Assembly: GCA_038231255.1 (NCBI GenBank)
Contig: JBBRLR010000001.1
Coordinates: 1-64,000, forward strand
DNA from: JALYUS01 sp038231255
GTDB taxonomy: Bacteria; Chloroflexota; Chloroflexia; Thermomicrobiales; JALYUS01
Reading direction: 5' to 3'
Length of the DNA: 64,000 nucleotides
This document shows, one piece after another, positions 16,241 through 24,516 of this stretch. The notes under the pieces are model-generated. The model saw nothing but the letters and a program-made list of their open reading frames with translations, was not told where the DNA came from and did not search any database. The position numbers were made by a program, and so were the translations under genes. Within the stretch, counting starts at the first letter, position 1. Each line of letters begins with the position of its first letter.

Positions 16241-16350
16241 CGATTGAACCGCAAAGGCGCAGAGGAACGCAGAGAATGCAAAAAGAAAAGCCTTCTTTCC
16301 TCTTTCCTCTCCGTGTTCTCTGCGTCCTCTGCGCCTCTGCGGTTCTCCCC
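16241..16350. repeat. Family B inverted repeat, copy B4
   Basis: Left arm GAACCGCAAAGGCGCAGAGG, right arm CCTCTGCGCCTCTGCGGTTC. It fills the gap between the S9 peptidase stop (16359) and the peroxiredoxin fusion start. Confidence 0.9.
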
Positions 16351-16358
16351 GGCTTCCG

Positions 16359-18200
16359 TCACCGGTTCAGCACCTTGCGAACGAGGAAGTCGTCGGTGCG
16401 GTGGGCATCGTCAATCATCGTGGAGACTTTGCGCCAGCCGTGGCCCTCGCCGGGATAGGTGTGGTACTCGACGTCCTTGCCCGCCTTGCGCAGGGCATCC
16501 ACCATCGCGTTCATCTGGCTCGGGTGGCAGACGATGTCCTCCTCGCCTTGCAGGATCAGGAGCGGTTCCTTGACGTCATTGACGAAGTGGATCGCGCTGC
16601 GGTCCACATACAGGTCGCTGTTGCGGCTCGGCGCGCCCATCAATTTGGCGATGTAGTGCCGCTCGAAGATCCACGTCTTGTCGGTGAAGGTGGCGAGGTC
16701 GGCGATGCCGAAACGGCAGACACCGGCGCGGAAGAAGTCGGGCGCCTTGGTCATGCAGATCAGCGTGCTGTAGCCGCCCGCCGAGCCACCCATCGCGACG
16801 ACCTTGCGCCGGTTCGCCAGTCCTTGCCCGATCACCATCTCCGCCCCGGTAATGTAGTCGTCGAGATCGCCGCCGCCCCAGTCGCCGTACAGTTTCTCCA
16901 TAAAGGCGCGGCCATACCCCTTGCTGCCCCGATAGTTCGGTTGCAGAACGATCCAGCCACGCTGCGCCATGTACTGCACCTGCGGCATCCAGTTGTACAT
17001 CGTCTGCCCGACCGGCCCGCCGTGGATCGAGACGACGAGCGGGTGCTCGCCGGGCACGGTTTCGCGCGGTGTGATTAACTGCCCGTGGATCTCCAACCCG
17101 TCGCGGCTCGTCCATTGGACGTGTTCGGGCATGAGAAGGTCGCCGCCGAGGATGCCGCCTGTCGCGCTCTGCGTCAGCGGCCGTCGCGTCGAGCCGTCCG
17201 CTGCGTGAACGTAGATGTCTGCAGGCAGGAGGGGGCTGCTAAATGTGTAGGCCAGATGGTCTCCATCCAGCCAGGCGACATTGTCGTGGACACCGGGCGA
17301 CGATGTCAGTTGGCGCGTCGTGCCATCTTGCCAGATATAAACCTGCACCTCGCCGTCGTCGTTGCGGGTATAGGCGATGCGCCGCCCGTCCGGCGACCAC
17401 GCGGGAGAGGCGTGCTGGTTTGGTTCATGGACGAGCCGTTCCGCGCCGCTGCCGTCCGCGTTCATCACCCAGAGATTGCCGAAATCGCTCTCCCGGTCGG
17501 AGATGAAGGCGATCCGCTGCCCGTCCGGCGACCAGACCGGGTAGTTGTTCGTCACCCGGTTGCCGCCTGCGACGACCCGCGCGCCGTTCCCTTCGGCGTC
17601 GGCAACGACGACCGCCAGTTCGTCCCACGGCATGTCATAGTGCGGCCACTGGCACAAAAGGAGGCGCGTTCCGTCCGGCGACCATTTCGGCTCCAGCACG
17701 TACTCATCACCTCGGCTCACTTTGCGCGCCCACGACCCGTCGAGCGCGGCGATGAAGATGTCCACCTCCTCGCCGCGCTCCGCGACGTAGGCGACACGCG
17801 TGCCGTCCGGCGACACGCTCGGCGAGTGGTGGTTGCCCGGCCCCTCATCAATCTGCCGCGCCTTGCCACCGTGAGCAGGCACGGCGAAGAGTTTGCCGTC
17901 CTTTTGCGAGGCGAAGACGATGGTGCGCCCATCCGGCGTCCAAGCGATGGACGACGCCTGCCGCTGGCTCGGGTCCGGTCCCTGCATCGCCGGGTCGTCG
18001 CTCAGTTGCATCGGCGTCCCGCCCACCACCGGCACGACCACCAAATCTACCCGTCCGTCATACCCCCGGCTGTACGCGACGAGCCGCCCATCCGGCGACG
18101 GTCGCGGCGTCGCATTCGTCGGGATCATCGCGTACGCCGCCGGGGTGAACCCCGCTTCCCACCGCCCCGGCTCCCTGCTCCAATGTTGCTCGCTGCTCAT
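16359..18200 (-). CDS. S9 family (prolyl oligopeptidase-like) peptidase with WD40-like TolB propeller
   Basis: 613 residues with no signal peptide, so probably cytoplasmic. The first roughly 360 residues are a beta-propeller of repeated PSPDGR/WSPDGxR blades (PD40/TolB type). The C-terminal alpha/beta-hydrolase domain has the nucleophile motif AMGGSAGGYS, the Asp in LQGEEDIV and the His in GEGHGWRK. Such acylaminoacyl- or oligopeptidases cut short peptides that pass the propeller pore. It fits the peptide-uptake genes elsewhere in the window. It is the last of three minus-strand genes. Confidence 0.92.
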   Translation of the reverse strand: MSSEQHWSREPGRWEAGFTPAAYAMIPTNATPRPSPDGRLVAYSRGYDGRVDLVVVPVVGGTPMQLSDDPAMQGPDPSQRQASSIAWTPDGRTIVFASQKDGKLFAVPAHGGKARQIDEGPGNHHSPSVSPDGTRVAYVAERGEEVDIFIAALDGSWARKVSRGDEYVLEPKWSPDGTRLLLCQWPHYDMPWDELAVVVADAEGNGARVVAGGNRVTNNYPVWSPDGQRIAFISDRESDFGNLWVMNADGSGAERLVHEPNQHASPAWSPDGRRIAYTRNDDGEVQVYIWQDGTTRQLTSSPGVHDNVAWLDGDHLAYTFSSPLLPADIYVHAADGSTRRPLTQSATGGILGGDLLMPEHVQWTSRDGLEIHGQLITPRETVPGEHPLVVSIHGGPVGQTMYNWMPQVQYMAQRGWIVLQPNYRGSKGYGRAFMEKLYGDWGGGDLDDYITGAEMVIGQGLANRRKVVAMGGSAGGYSTLICMTKAPDFFRAGVCRFGIADLATFTDKTWIFERHYIAKLMGAPSRNSDLYVDRSAIHFVNDVKEPLLILQGEEDIVCHPSQMNAMVDALRKAGKDVEYHTYPGEGHGWRKVSTMIDDAHRTDDFLVRKVLNR

Positions 18201-18286
18201 CGTTTACCCCTTTCGTCTATCTGCCATTTGCTGCGATACTCCATTGTGTGCAATGTATCTCAGTCCGATATGCGACGATTGAACGG

Positions 18287-19000
18287 TCATCGCCCGATGG
18301 TGACGATGGTGAAGGCTTCGGCGAGGGGGAGACCGACGAGGGCGCCGGCGTCGCTGTCGCGTTTGCGGAAGCGTTCGGGGAGGACAGCGGGATCGGCGGT
18401 CTGGCTGGCGTGGGCGAGGCGGGCAGCGACTTTGCGCTCGAAGGTGGCGGAAATGTCCACGTACGAATCCGCAACGGCGCTGGCGAAGAGCCAGACCGCG
18501 CCGACTTTGTGCGTCATCAGGCCGTCGCGCAGTTGCTGCGGGAAGGCGAGCGGGTCGCGCGCGAGGGGGTAGATCGCGTCAAGCGTCGCGCGGCCGACGG
18601 TGCGGTGGTCGCGGTGGCTAAGGTAGTGCGGCAGGGAATGCTCCGGGTCGAAGGTGAAGACGACCTCCGGCTGCCAGCGGCGGATCGCGCCGACGATGTC
18701 GCGCAGGAGCGGCTGCGTGTTCTCGACCTCGCCGTCCGTGTAGCGCAGGAAAGCGACGTCCGCGATGCCAAGCAATCGGGCGGCCTCCATTGCTTCAGCC
18801 TCACGGCGCATCGCCACGGCACGCGCATCGGCGGCGGGATCGCCGGAACCTTTGTCGCCGGAGGTGACGAGCAGCAGCCGCGCCGTCGCGCCGCCATCAA
18901 TCGCGCGGGCCATCGTCCCGGCACAGTACGCCTCGATGTCGTCCGGATGCGCGGCGACTGCCAGGATCGAGCGGGCGTCGGGTGGGTCAATGATCGGCAT
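18287..19000 (-). CDS. PIG-L family deacetylase
   Basis: 237 residues from the ATG at 19000, with GGAGAG upstream; the longer frame to 19039 lacks this. The zinc-binding AHPDDIE is at about residues 15-21, and the second motif HRDHRTVG holds the remaining His ligand. This is the LmbE/MshB fold, which removes acetyl groups from N-acetylglucosamine-type substrates such as mycothiol, bacillithiol or GPI-like intermediates. No thiol-cofactor biosynthesis gene is adjacent, so the substrate is open. Confidence 0.9.
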   Translation of the reverse strand: MPIIDPPDARSILAVAAHPDDIEAYCAGTMARAIDGGATARLLLVTSGDKGSGDPAADARAVAMRREAEAMEAARLLGIADVAFLRYTDGEVENTQPLLRDIVGAIRRWQPEVVFTFDPEHSLPHYLSHRDHRTVGRATLDAIYPLARDPLAFPQQLRDGLMTHKVGAVWLFASAVADSYVDISATFERKVAARLAHASQTADPAVLPERFRKRDSDAGALVGLPLAEAFTIVTIGR

Positions 19001-19142
19001 CGTGCGCCTCTCTCCTTTTCGCTCCGCCATGCGTCGCACTGCACATGAGTCCCGTCGTTCCGCGCATGATGGACGATCCGCGCGGTGTTGTCATCAGGTG
19101 GCGGCTGGCGCGGGCTGGAAAGCCTTCGCGATCTGGCTCCCC

Positions 19143-20585
19143 TCAGTCCTTGTACGGGTCCACTTCGCCCTCGCCCGCCATGACGACACCAATGGGCTGA
19201 AGAACGTGGCGAACGGTAAGCGTCCCGGCATGGGCGGCGAGGACATCGGCGAGTTTGCGATACACGAACGGCGATTCGTCCGGCCCCGCGCCGCGCACCT
19301 CAACGCCGTATGCGCGCACCGCTTCGCGCATCATCTCCGGCGTCACCTCGCCGCCGAGCCGCTGCATCTGCTTGCGACCCGTCGCGTCGCGGACGTACTT
19401 CACCTTGCCCGCCGCCCGCGTGCGCGACATGATCCGCCCCGCGCCGTGCATCGCCGAGTAAAGGGACTGAGCGCCCCGCTCGCTGGCGATCCCCTCCACG
19501 ACGACCGAGATGTCCGCCATCGAGCCGCCGACGAAGCCGAGTTGCCCCGGCGCGAGCGGCGTCGCCCCTTTGCGGACGACCTGCAGCCGCTCGCCGAAGT
19601 GCTCCTCCTCCCACGCGAAGTTGTGATGATTGTGGACCGCGAAGGTCGCCGACGCGCTGAGGATGCCGAGCGTCTCACCGATCACGGCGTCCCGCCCGGC
19701 GTATGCGTGTTCGCCCGCCAGCCGCATCGCCGCCAGATATGCCTGGCCCAGCGCGCTGTCCGTCGCGAGGAGCGTCGGCGCGGCGTCCATGCTTTCGGAG
19801 CGCGGGCGGTCGTCGAAGCCGAGGCCACCCGCAAGGTTCATGAACCCCGTCGCCGTCTTGTGCCCGAGGCCGCGCGAACCGAAGTGCGTCGAAACCCAGA
19901 GGTCGTCCGTCGCCGGTTCGACGAGCAGGTCCACGAAATGGTTGCCGCTGCCGACTGTGCCGAGTTGGGCGCGCGCCATGTCGCGCAGCCGCCCGTACCA
20001 CGGCAGTTCCGTCCAGAGCGGTTCATCGAAGAGCGGATGCTCGACCGGGCGCGGGTTCTTCCGTCCAATGCCGAACGAGATCGTCCGCGCGATCTGGTCC
20101 ACGATCTTCGTCAGGTCGGCGCGCACATCCGACGCCTTGAGGTTCGTGCGCACACCCTTCAAACCACAGCCGATGTCGTACCCGACACCGGAAACGGAGA
20201 CCGCGCCCCGATATGCCGCAACTCCGCCAACGGGTTGCGAGTAGCCGTAATGCGCGTCGGCGCATAGCACGCCCGCCGCCGCTTCCGGCATCGTCAGGCA
20301 CCGCCGCATCTGCGCGACCGTCTTCTCCTCCGGGTCGCCGAAAATGGTCAGGTCGAGCGCATCTTCGCGCGAACGCAAAACAATCGCATCACCCTGGGGA
20401 GTGATCGGTTTCGGCGGTGGGGCCGCGGCCACCGTCGCCATCAGCGCGCGGATCGCCTGCCGCTGATCGTGAGTGAACCGCTCCGCGAGCGGCGCGTGGT
20501 TCTTCGCCGCGAACGCGTGCGCGTGCGCATACTTCTTCGCCGCCACGATCTGTCCGAGCCGTTTGATGTACGTTTCCGGGTCCAT
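19143..20585 (-). CDS. rtcB: RtcB-type RNA ligase (3'-phosphate or 2',3'-cyclic phosphate RNA ligase)
   Basis: 480 residues from the ATG at 20585, favoured over the ATG at 20603 because GAGAGG lies 6 bases before it. RtcB joins RNA 3'-phosphate or cyclic-phosphate ends to 5'-OH ends with GTP and Mn2+. Metal ligands appear in GVGYDIGCG (Asp137, Cys140), GSGNHF, STHFGSRG and AVHNHHNFA. The guanylylated His lies in MHGAGR. No archease or RtcA gene is adjacent, and no RtcR-type activator is seen. Transcription seems to pass through a 250-base leader with its own promoter and an attenuator-like terminator (20677-20884), which is the odd part. Confidence 0.93.
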   Translation of the reverse strand: MDPETYIKRLGQIVAAKKYAHAHAFAAKNHAPLAERFTHDQRQAIRALMATVAAAPPPKPITPQGDAIVLRSREDALDLTIFGDPEEKTVAQMRRCLTMPEAAAGVLCADAHYGYSQPVGGVAAYRGAVSVSGVGYDIGCGLKGVRTNLKASDVRADLTKIVDQIARTISFGIGRKNPRPVEHPLFDEPLWTELPWYGRLRDMARAQLGTVGSGNHFVDLLVEPATDDLWVSTHFGSRGLGHKTATGFMNLAGGLGFDDRPRSESMDAAPTLLATDSALGQAYLAAMRLAGEHAYAGRDAVIGETLGILSASATFAVHNHHNFAWEEEHFGERLQVVRKGATPLAPGQLGFVGGSMADISVVVEGIASERGAQSLYSAMHGAGRIMSRTRAAGKVKYVRDATGRKQMQRLGGEVTPEMMREAVRAYGVEVRGAGPDESPFVYRKLADVLAAHAGTLTVRHVLQPIGVVMAGEGEVDPYKD

Positions 20586-20676
20586 GCCGCGCCTCTCGTT
20601 CATTCTCGGTTCCCGCCGCTCATGTCACACGTCGTTGAGGGTGATCGGTCATCGGATGCGGGGCGGCTGGGAACCG

Positions 20677-20710
20677 GACAAACAAAAACCCCTCACCGAA
20701 GGGCGAGGAG
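20677..20710 (-). terminator. Intrinsic terminator inside the rtcB leader (putative attenuator)
   Basis: On the minus-strand RNA, CCUCGCC and GGUGAGG form a stem with loop CUUC, followed by GG and UUUUUGUUUG. One pair is G-U on this strand but A-C on the other, so the hairpin is specific to minus-strand RNA. It lies about 90 bases before the rtcB start and about 140 bases after the predicted transcription start. Confidence 0.7.
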
Positions 20711-20757
20711 TGGAGCGTCGGTCTGCCAACAATCGGCCGCCACCATTCACTCCTCGC
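20703..20757 (-). promoter_or_regulatory. Putative antiterminator helix in the rtcB leader
   Basis: Arms 20748-20757 and 20703-20712 are a perfect 10-bp inverted repeat (GCGAGGAGTG / CACTCCTCGC on the minus strand) with a 35-base loop. The downstream arm contains the 5' half of the terminator stem, so the two structures exclude each other. The loop contains GGUGGC, which recalls part of the T-box motif, but the rest of that consensus is not met. Confidence 0.55.
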
Positions 20758-20855
20758 GATCATGCGCCTCGCGATTAAGTTTTCGGCTGCGATTCCGACT
20801 GCTCATCATCAGACTCCTCAGAACATCTACGCCCCACTCCGGGACGCCGACCGGC

Positions 20856-20884
20856 ATCCTACCGGGGTATGTCCCCTTTGTCAA
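20856..20884 (-). promoter_or_regulatory. Sigma-70-type promoter for the rtcB leader
   Basis: On the minus strand, TTGACA (20884-20879) is separated by exactly 17 bases from TAGGAT (20861-20856). Transcription would start near 20849 and run through the terminator/antiterminator region into rtcB. Confidence 0.65.
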
Positions 20885-20977
20885 GTGGGTTGCCGTGCGG
20901 AAGCGTACCGAGAAACTCGACAATGGCGGCGAATTCTCGTATTCTCAGCCAGTCGAAATCGCGAGCAGGATGCGAAG

Positions 20978-22501
20978 ATGCGAGGGGAAATGCGCCGTCT
21001 GATTGTCGCCGCCATGCTCATCGTGATGCTGGTCAACGCACTACCGATGGCTTCACTCACCGCATCGGTTGGGGCGGAAAGCGCGCCGCGTTTCGAGGCA
21101 GCGACGTGCCCCTTCCGGTTGGCGAGCGGCCAAACCGAGGGCAAGACGGTAGACTGCGGCTTCGTCATCGTGCCGGAGCAGCATAGCAAGCCGGATGGCC
21201 CGACGATCCGGCTCGCGGTCGCGCGCTTCCGCAGCACGAACGCGACGCCCGCGCCCGACCCGGTGATCTTTTTGCAGGGTGGCCCCGGCGGCGCGACCCT
21301 TACCTCCTCGTTCGTCCGCAGCTTCACGACCCTGTTCACGCCGACGCGGGACTTCATCGCCTACGACCAGCGCGGCACTGGCGCATCGGAGCCGAGCCTC
21401 GACTGCCCCGAAGTGCGCGAGCAGGGACTGCGCGACGATGCCCGCCCGCTCAGCCTCGCGGACGAGCGGGACGACGAGATCGCCGCCGATCTGTCGTGTC
21501 GCGACCGGCTCGTCGCCGGGGGGATCAGTTTGTCCGCGTACAACAGCACCGAGAGCGCCGCCGACATCAACGACATTCGCGCCACACTCGGCTACGACAA
21601 GCTGAACCTGCTCGGCATCTCCTACGGCACGCGCCTCGGCCTGACGGTAATGCGCGACTTTCCCGGCATCGTCCGCAGCGCCGTCCTCGATTCGGTGTCG
21701 GCCCCGCAGTCCAACAGTTACGAGGAGTACCCGGCCAGCCTTGATCGGGCGATCAATCTGTTGTTCGCGAACTGCGCGGCGGACGCACGCTGCAACGGCG
21801 CATTCCCTACCCTGCGGGATGATTTCAGCCGCGCATACGATCAACTGAACCGCAAACCGATGACGGTCACGGTGAAAAGACCTTCCACCGGCGTCAGCTA
21901 CGACCTCGTCATTGACGGGCCGCGCTTCGTCTTCCTCATCTACGACCTCCTGTATTACCGGTCGGGCATCGCCCGCGTCCCGGCGCTGATCGCGCAGGTG
22001 ACGAGCGGCTCAGCGAAATTGTTGCAGGCCCTCGCGCAAGAGAACCATTTCAGCGGGAGCAGCATCGGTATGGGTTTGTCTGTCCGGTGCAACGAATATC
22101 TGCCCTTCAACGACCGCGACTGGGCGATTGCCGCCGCGCAGAACCTCCTGCCCGAGGTGCGGGACAGCCTCGGCGTTGACGTGGTGACGCCTTTCATCGT
22201 CTGCCCGCAGTGGCCGACAAAACCGCCCGACCCACGCGACCATCAGCCCGTCACGGGCGACACGCCGACCCTTGTGATGGAGAGCGCAAACGACCCGGTG
22301 ACGCCGCCCAAGTTCGGGCAGTCCACCGCCGATGCGCTCGCGAACAGTTTTTATGTCGAAACGCCCGGCGTCGGCCACTCCGTGATCGGCAACGGCGGGT
22401 CGTGCGGATTGAACATTGTCCGCGACTTCGTCAATGACCCGACGATCAGACCCGCCACCTCCTGCACCGGCGCCCTCAACATCACGTACGTCACATCGTA
22501 A
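20978..22501 (+). CDS. Secreted alpha/beta hydrolase, S33 tripeptidyl-aminopeptidase-like
   Basis: 507 residues from the ATG at 20978 (AGGA 7 bases upstream); the ATG at 20990 is an alternative. The N-terminus is a signal peptide (RRLIVAAMLIVMLVNALPMA) with cleavage expected near residue 30. Oxyanion loop FLQGGPGG, YDQRGTG, nucleophile LLGISYGTRLGL, the Asp of SANDPVTPP and the His of GVGHSVIG form the triad. The last part matches the TAP-like C-terminal domain, and several cysteines suggest disulfides outside the cell. The long open frame upstream to 20762 is rejected because it crosses the rtcB leader. Confidence 0.88.
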   Translation: MRGEMRRLIVAAMLIVMLVNALPMASLTASVGAESAPRFEAATCPFRLASGQTEGKTVDCGFVIVPEQHSKPDGPTIRLAVARFRSTNATPAPDPVIFLQGGPGGATLTSSFVRSFTTLFTPTRDFIAYDQRGTGASEPSLDCPEVREQGLRDDARPLSLADERDDEIAADLSCRDRLVAGGISLSAYNSTESAADINDIRATLGYDKLNLLGISYGTRLGLTVMRDFPGIVRSAVLDSVSAPQSNSYEEYPASLDRAINLLFANCAADARCNGAFPTLRDDFSRAYDQLNRKPMTVTVKRPSTGVSYDLVIDGPRFVFLIYDLLYYRSGIARVPALIAQVTSGSAKLLQALAQENHFSGSSIGMGLSVRCNEYLPFNDRDWAIAAAQNLLPEVRDSLGVDVVTPFIVCPQWPTKPPDPRDHQPVTGDTPTLVMESANDPVTPPKFGQSTADALANSFYVETPGVGHSVIGNGGSCGLNIVRDFVNDPTIRPATSCTGALNITYVTS

Positions 22502-22536
22502 AAGATCAGTCGGTCACAGTAGGCGTCATCGTCGCC

Positions 22537-22565
22537 TTGACGCCCGCCGCCGAAACCGCTACCAT
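22537..22565 (+). promoter_or_regulatory. Promoter of tRNA-Arg
   Basis: TTGACG, a 17-base spacer, then TACCAT, ending 9 bases before the tRNA 5' end. The -35 is 5/6 and the -10 is 4/6 to consensus. Confidence 0.6.
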
Positions 22566-22574
22566 AGCGGTAAT

Positions 22575-22650
22575 GCGCGGGTAGCTCAGTGGATAGAGCG
22601 TCTGCCTCCGGAGCAGAAGGCCGTGGGTTCGAGCCCCTCCCCGCGTACCA
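22575..22650 (+). tRNA. tRNA-Arg (anticodon CCG)
   Basis: A 76-base cloverleaf with encoded CCA end. The acceptor stem GCGCGGG pairs with CCCGCGT (one G-U), the D arm is GCTC...GAGC, the anticodon stem TCTGC/GCAGA frames the loop CTCCGGA with anticodon CCG, and the T loop is TTCGAGC. The T stem has one T-T mismatch at the second pair, which is unusual but tolerated. CCG reads the CGG arginine codon. Confidence 0.95.
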
Positions 22651-22798
22651 CTTCCTCTTTTATACAGCCTGATCCCGGTCTCGCCTTCGATCCACGCCTC
22701 ATCGTCCGCGCTATTGCAGCGCTTGCCCGCGTAGATGCACGCCCCATCACGGTACACTTGGTTGCTGGCGCGGCACGACGGTGTCAAGGAATAGTGCT

Positions 22799-23092
22799 TC
22801 ATACGTATTGCGAGTCGCGCCGGTCGAGCGCCGCCGCATGCTCGCGCACCACCTCTTGCGGGGCCGAGCGGATGAAGCGGTCCAGGATGGCGACGATGAA
22901 CATCACGTCGAGGCCCTGGCCGACGAGCGGCACCCAGTTCGGCAGATCGAGCGGTGAGAGGACGAGCGCCACCGTGCCGATGGCGATGGCTTTGGTGTGG
23001 GTCGGGACGCGCGGATCGGGCAGGAGCCGGAGCGCGAGGCGCAGCAGTCCTGGCAATCGCGCGAAGCTGCGGAAGGTGAGGAAAGGTTTCAT
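22799..23092 (-). CDS. DUF1232 (YkvA-like) small membrane protein
   Basis: 97 residues from the ATG at 23092 with AGGAG 7 bases upstream. It has the DUF1232 signature: LRLALRLLPDPRVPTHTKAIAIG, then ALVLSPLDLPNWVPLVGQGLD, with the typical Pro-Asp-x-Pro turn between two hydrophobic helices. The function of the family is poorly known. The gene stands alone, convergent with the tRNA-Arg gene. Confidence 0.8.
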   Translation of the reverse strand: MKPFLTFRSFARLPGLLRLALRLLPDPRVPTHTKAIAIGTVALVLSPLDLPNWVPLVGQGLDVMFIVAILDRFIRSAPQEVVREHAAALDRRDSQYV

Positions 23093-23341
23093 CGTCGTCT
23101 CCTTGATGGCGCCCACGCTCGCCGGGACGCGGGCATACTACTGAACCAGGGTGAGTGCCGACGGCGTGATATGAAGCAGCCGGCCCTCGCCAGAAGCAAT
23201 GCAGGAGGAATGCCAGCAGCGGAGCGGCGCGACTTGCGGGGAAGGCAGGGCAATAAGCCCGCCCGGTGGATGCCTCGGCCACGTTCATGCAAGGGGAAAG
23301 GTCGCATCCGAGTGTCTTGATGAAACACAGGGGAGGCCACC

Positions 23342-24430
23342 TTGACTATCGTCGCCGGCGCACTCAGCGGCACCTTCCACTCGCTCCTCGTCACGCATAC
23401 GCTGCTCGTCATCGCCGCCCTGATCCTCATCGAGGAACTCGGCGTCCCCAGCCCCGTCCCCTCCGACCTGCTGATGCTCCTCGCCGGCGTCGAGGTGGCC
23501 CAGCACCGCCAGCGCCTTTGGGTCGTCCTGCTCATCATGACGCTCGCCACCCTCGCCGGCGCGTCCGGCCTCTTCGCCGCCAGCCGTCGCGTCGGCCGCC
23601 CCTTCGTCGAGCGCTACGGGAAGCTCATCCACCTCACACCCCAGCGTCTCGGTGCGGTCGAGGCCCGGCTCGCCCGCCACGGCTTCCTGTCCGTCGTGCT
23701 GGGTCGCCTCATCCCCGGCCTGCGCGTCGTCACCCCCGTCGCCGCCGGCGTGCTCGGCGGGCCATACACCACCTTCCTCCCCGCCCTTGCCCTGGGCGGC
23801 TTCCTATACATCCTCGCCTTCACGCTGGTCGGGGTGTTCGTCGGCCCCGCCGCACTCTCCGCCTTCGAGCGGCTCTCGCTGCCCGTCGCCGCCCTCTGCT
23901 CCCTCGTCGCCCTCGCCGCCCTTGTCTACATCGTGCGGGAGACGCGGGGGGCGCTGCGCGAGGAGCGGGCGGTCGTGCTCGGCGCGCTGGCGGGGGCGAT
24001 GGCGCTGCTCGCGACGAATGGGGCGCTCGGCTTCCTGCGCTTCGGCTTCCGCCTCTCCGGTCACGCGGGCATCCTCGCCTCGACGGGGGTGGGAAGCGGC
24101 TGGCGGCTGCTGCTCGGCTGGCCGCTCTTCCTCGTCGCGGCGAGCCTGTTCGGCGCGGCGTACCACCTACTCGACCTGCACCGGCTGCCGGACCTCGCCC
24201 GTGTGGCGCTGTTCGCCGGCCCGCCCCTACTGCTCGCGCTACTGGTGATCTACCCGCTGGCGGAGGTGCGGGAGGCGGGCGGGGAGGCGCGGCACAACGA
24301 GGTGCTGGTCGCGGTGGAGGTGATGCGCTGGCTCGTCTTCGGTGTCGCGCTCAATGCCTTGATGGAGTCGGCCTTGCCGGGCGTTACCAACCGCCCCGAC
24401 AGCGGGCAGACGGCCGTCCCCGCCGATTGA
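23342..24430 (+). CDS. DedA/VTT-domain membrane protein with C-terminal membrane extension (paralogue 1)
   Basis: 362 residues starting at TTG with GGGGAGG about 7 bases before it; no other start fits. Residues about 1-200 form the DedA (VTT) domain: EELGVPSPVPSDLLMLLAGV, then LGRLIPGLRVVTPVAAG (the reentrant-loop Gly/Pro/Arg motif) and a helix. DedA proteins are linked to lipid scrambling or undecaprenyl-phosphate flipping. A further roughly 150 residues with about four hydrophobic segments follow, longer than standard DedA (about 200 residues). A close paralogue with the same architecture lies at 34452. The gap 23093-23341 upstream contains no gene I can support. Confidence 0.85.
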   Translation: MTIVAGALSGTFHSLLVTHTLLVIAALILIEELGVPSPVPSDLLMLLAGVEVAQHRQRLWVVLLIMTLATLAGASGLFAASRRVGRPFVERYGKLIHLTPQRLGAVEARLARHGFLSVVLGRLIPGLRVVTPVAAGVLGGPYTTFLPALALGGFLYILAFTLVGVFVGPAALSAFERLSLPVAALCSLVALAALVYIVRETRGALREERAVVLGALAGAMALLATNGALGFLRFGFRLSGHAGILASTGVGSGWRLLLGWPLFLVAASLFGAAYHLLDLHRLPDLARVALFAGPPLLLALLVIYPLAEVREAGGEARHNEVLVAVEVMRWLVFGVALNALMESALPGVTNRPDSGQTAVPAD

Positions 24431-24440
24431 TCGCCACCTT

Positions 24441-24449
24441 TGATATGCT
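24441..24449 (+). promoter_or_regulatory. Putative extended -10 promoter of the DUF1989 gene
   Basis: TGATATGCT fits TGn plus TATGCT and lies 73 bases before the ATG of the DUF1989 gene, immediately after the DedA stop. Confidence 0.4.
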
Positions 24450-24516
24450 ACGCTCCTCGTGGCGGAACGTGGCGTATCCTTCCCCTGTTTACCAGATTCT
24501 ATCCTCGGAGGAAGGC

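Noticed and set aside
20703..20757. T-box riboswitch in front of rtcB
   Set aside because: Only GGUGGC of the 14-base T-box motif is present; the ACCGCG half, specifier loop and stem I signatures were not found. The attenuator-like pairing stands on its own without the T-box claim.
20778..20820. CUGAUGA ... CGAAAA in the rtcB leader (minus strand), resembling a hammerhead ribozyme core
   Set aside because: The bases between the two core parts do not form a stem II of more than two or three pairs, and no stem I/III with an NUH cleavage site is found. Treated as chance.
23266..24500. Long plus-strand frame of Arg/Pro-rich composition overlapping DedA paralogue 1
   Set aside because: It is a frame-shifted shadow of the DedA gene; its Arg/Pro content has no domain and the DedA frame has a ribosome site and membrane helices.
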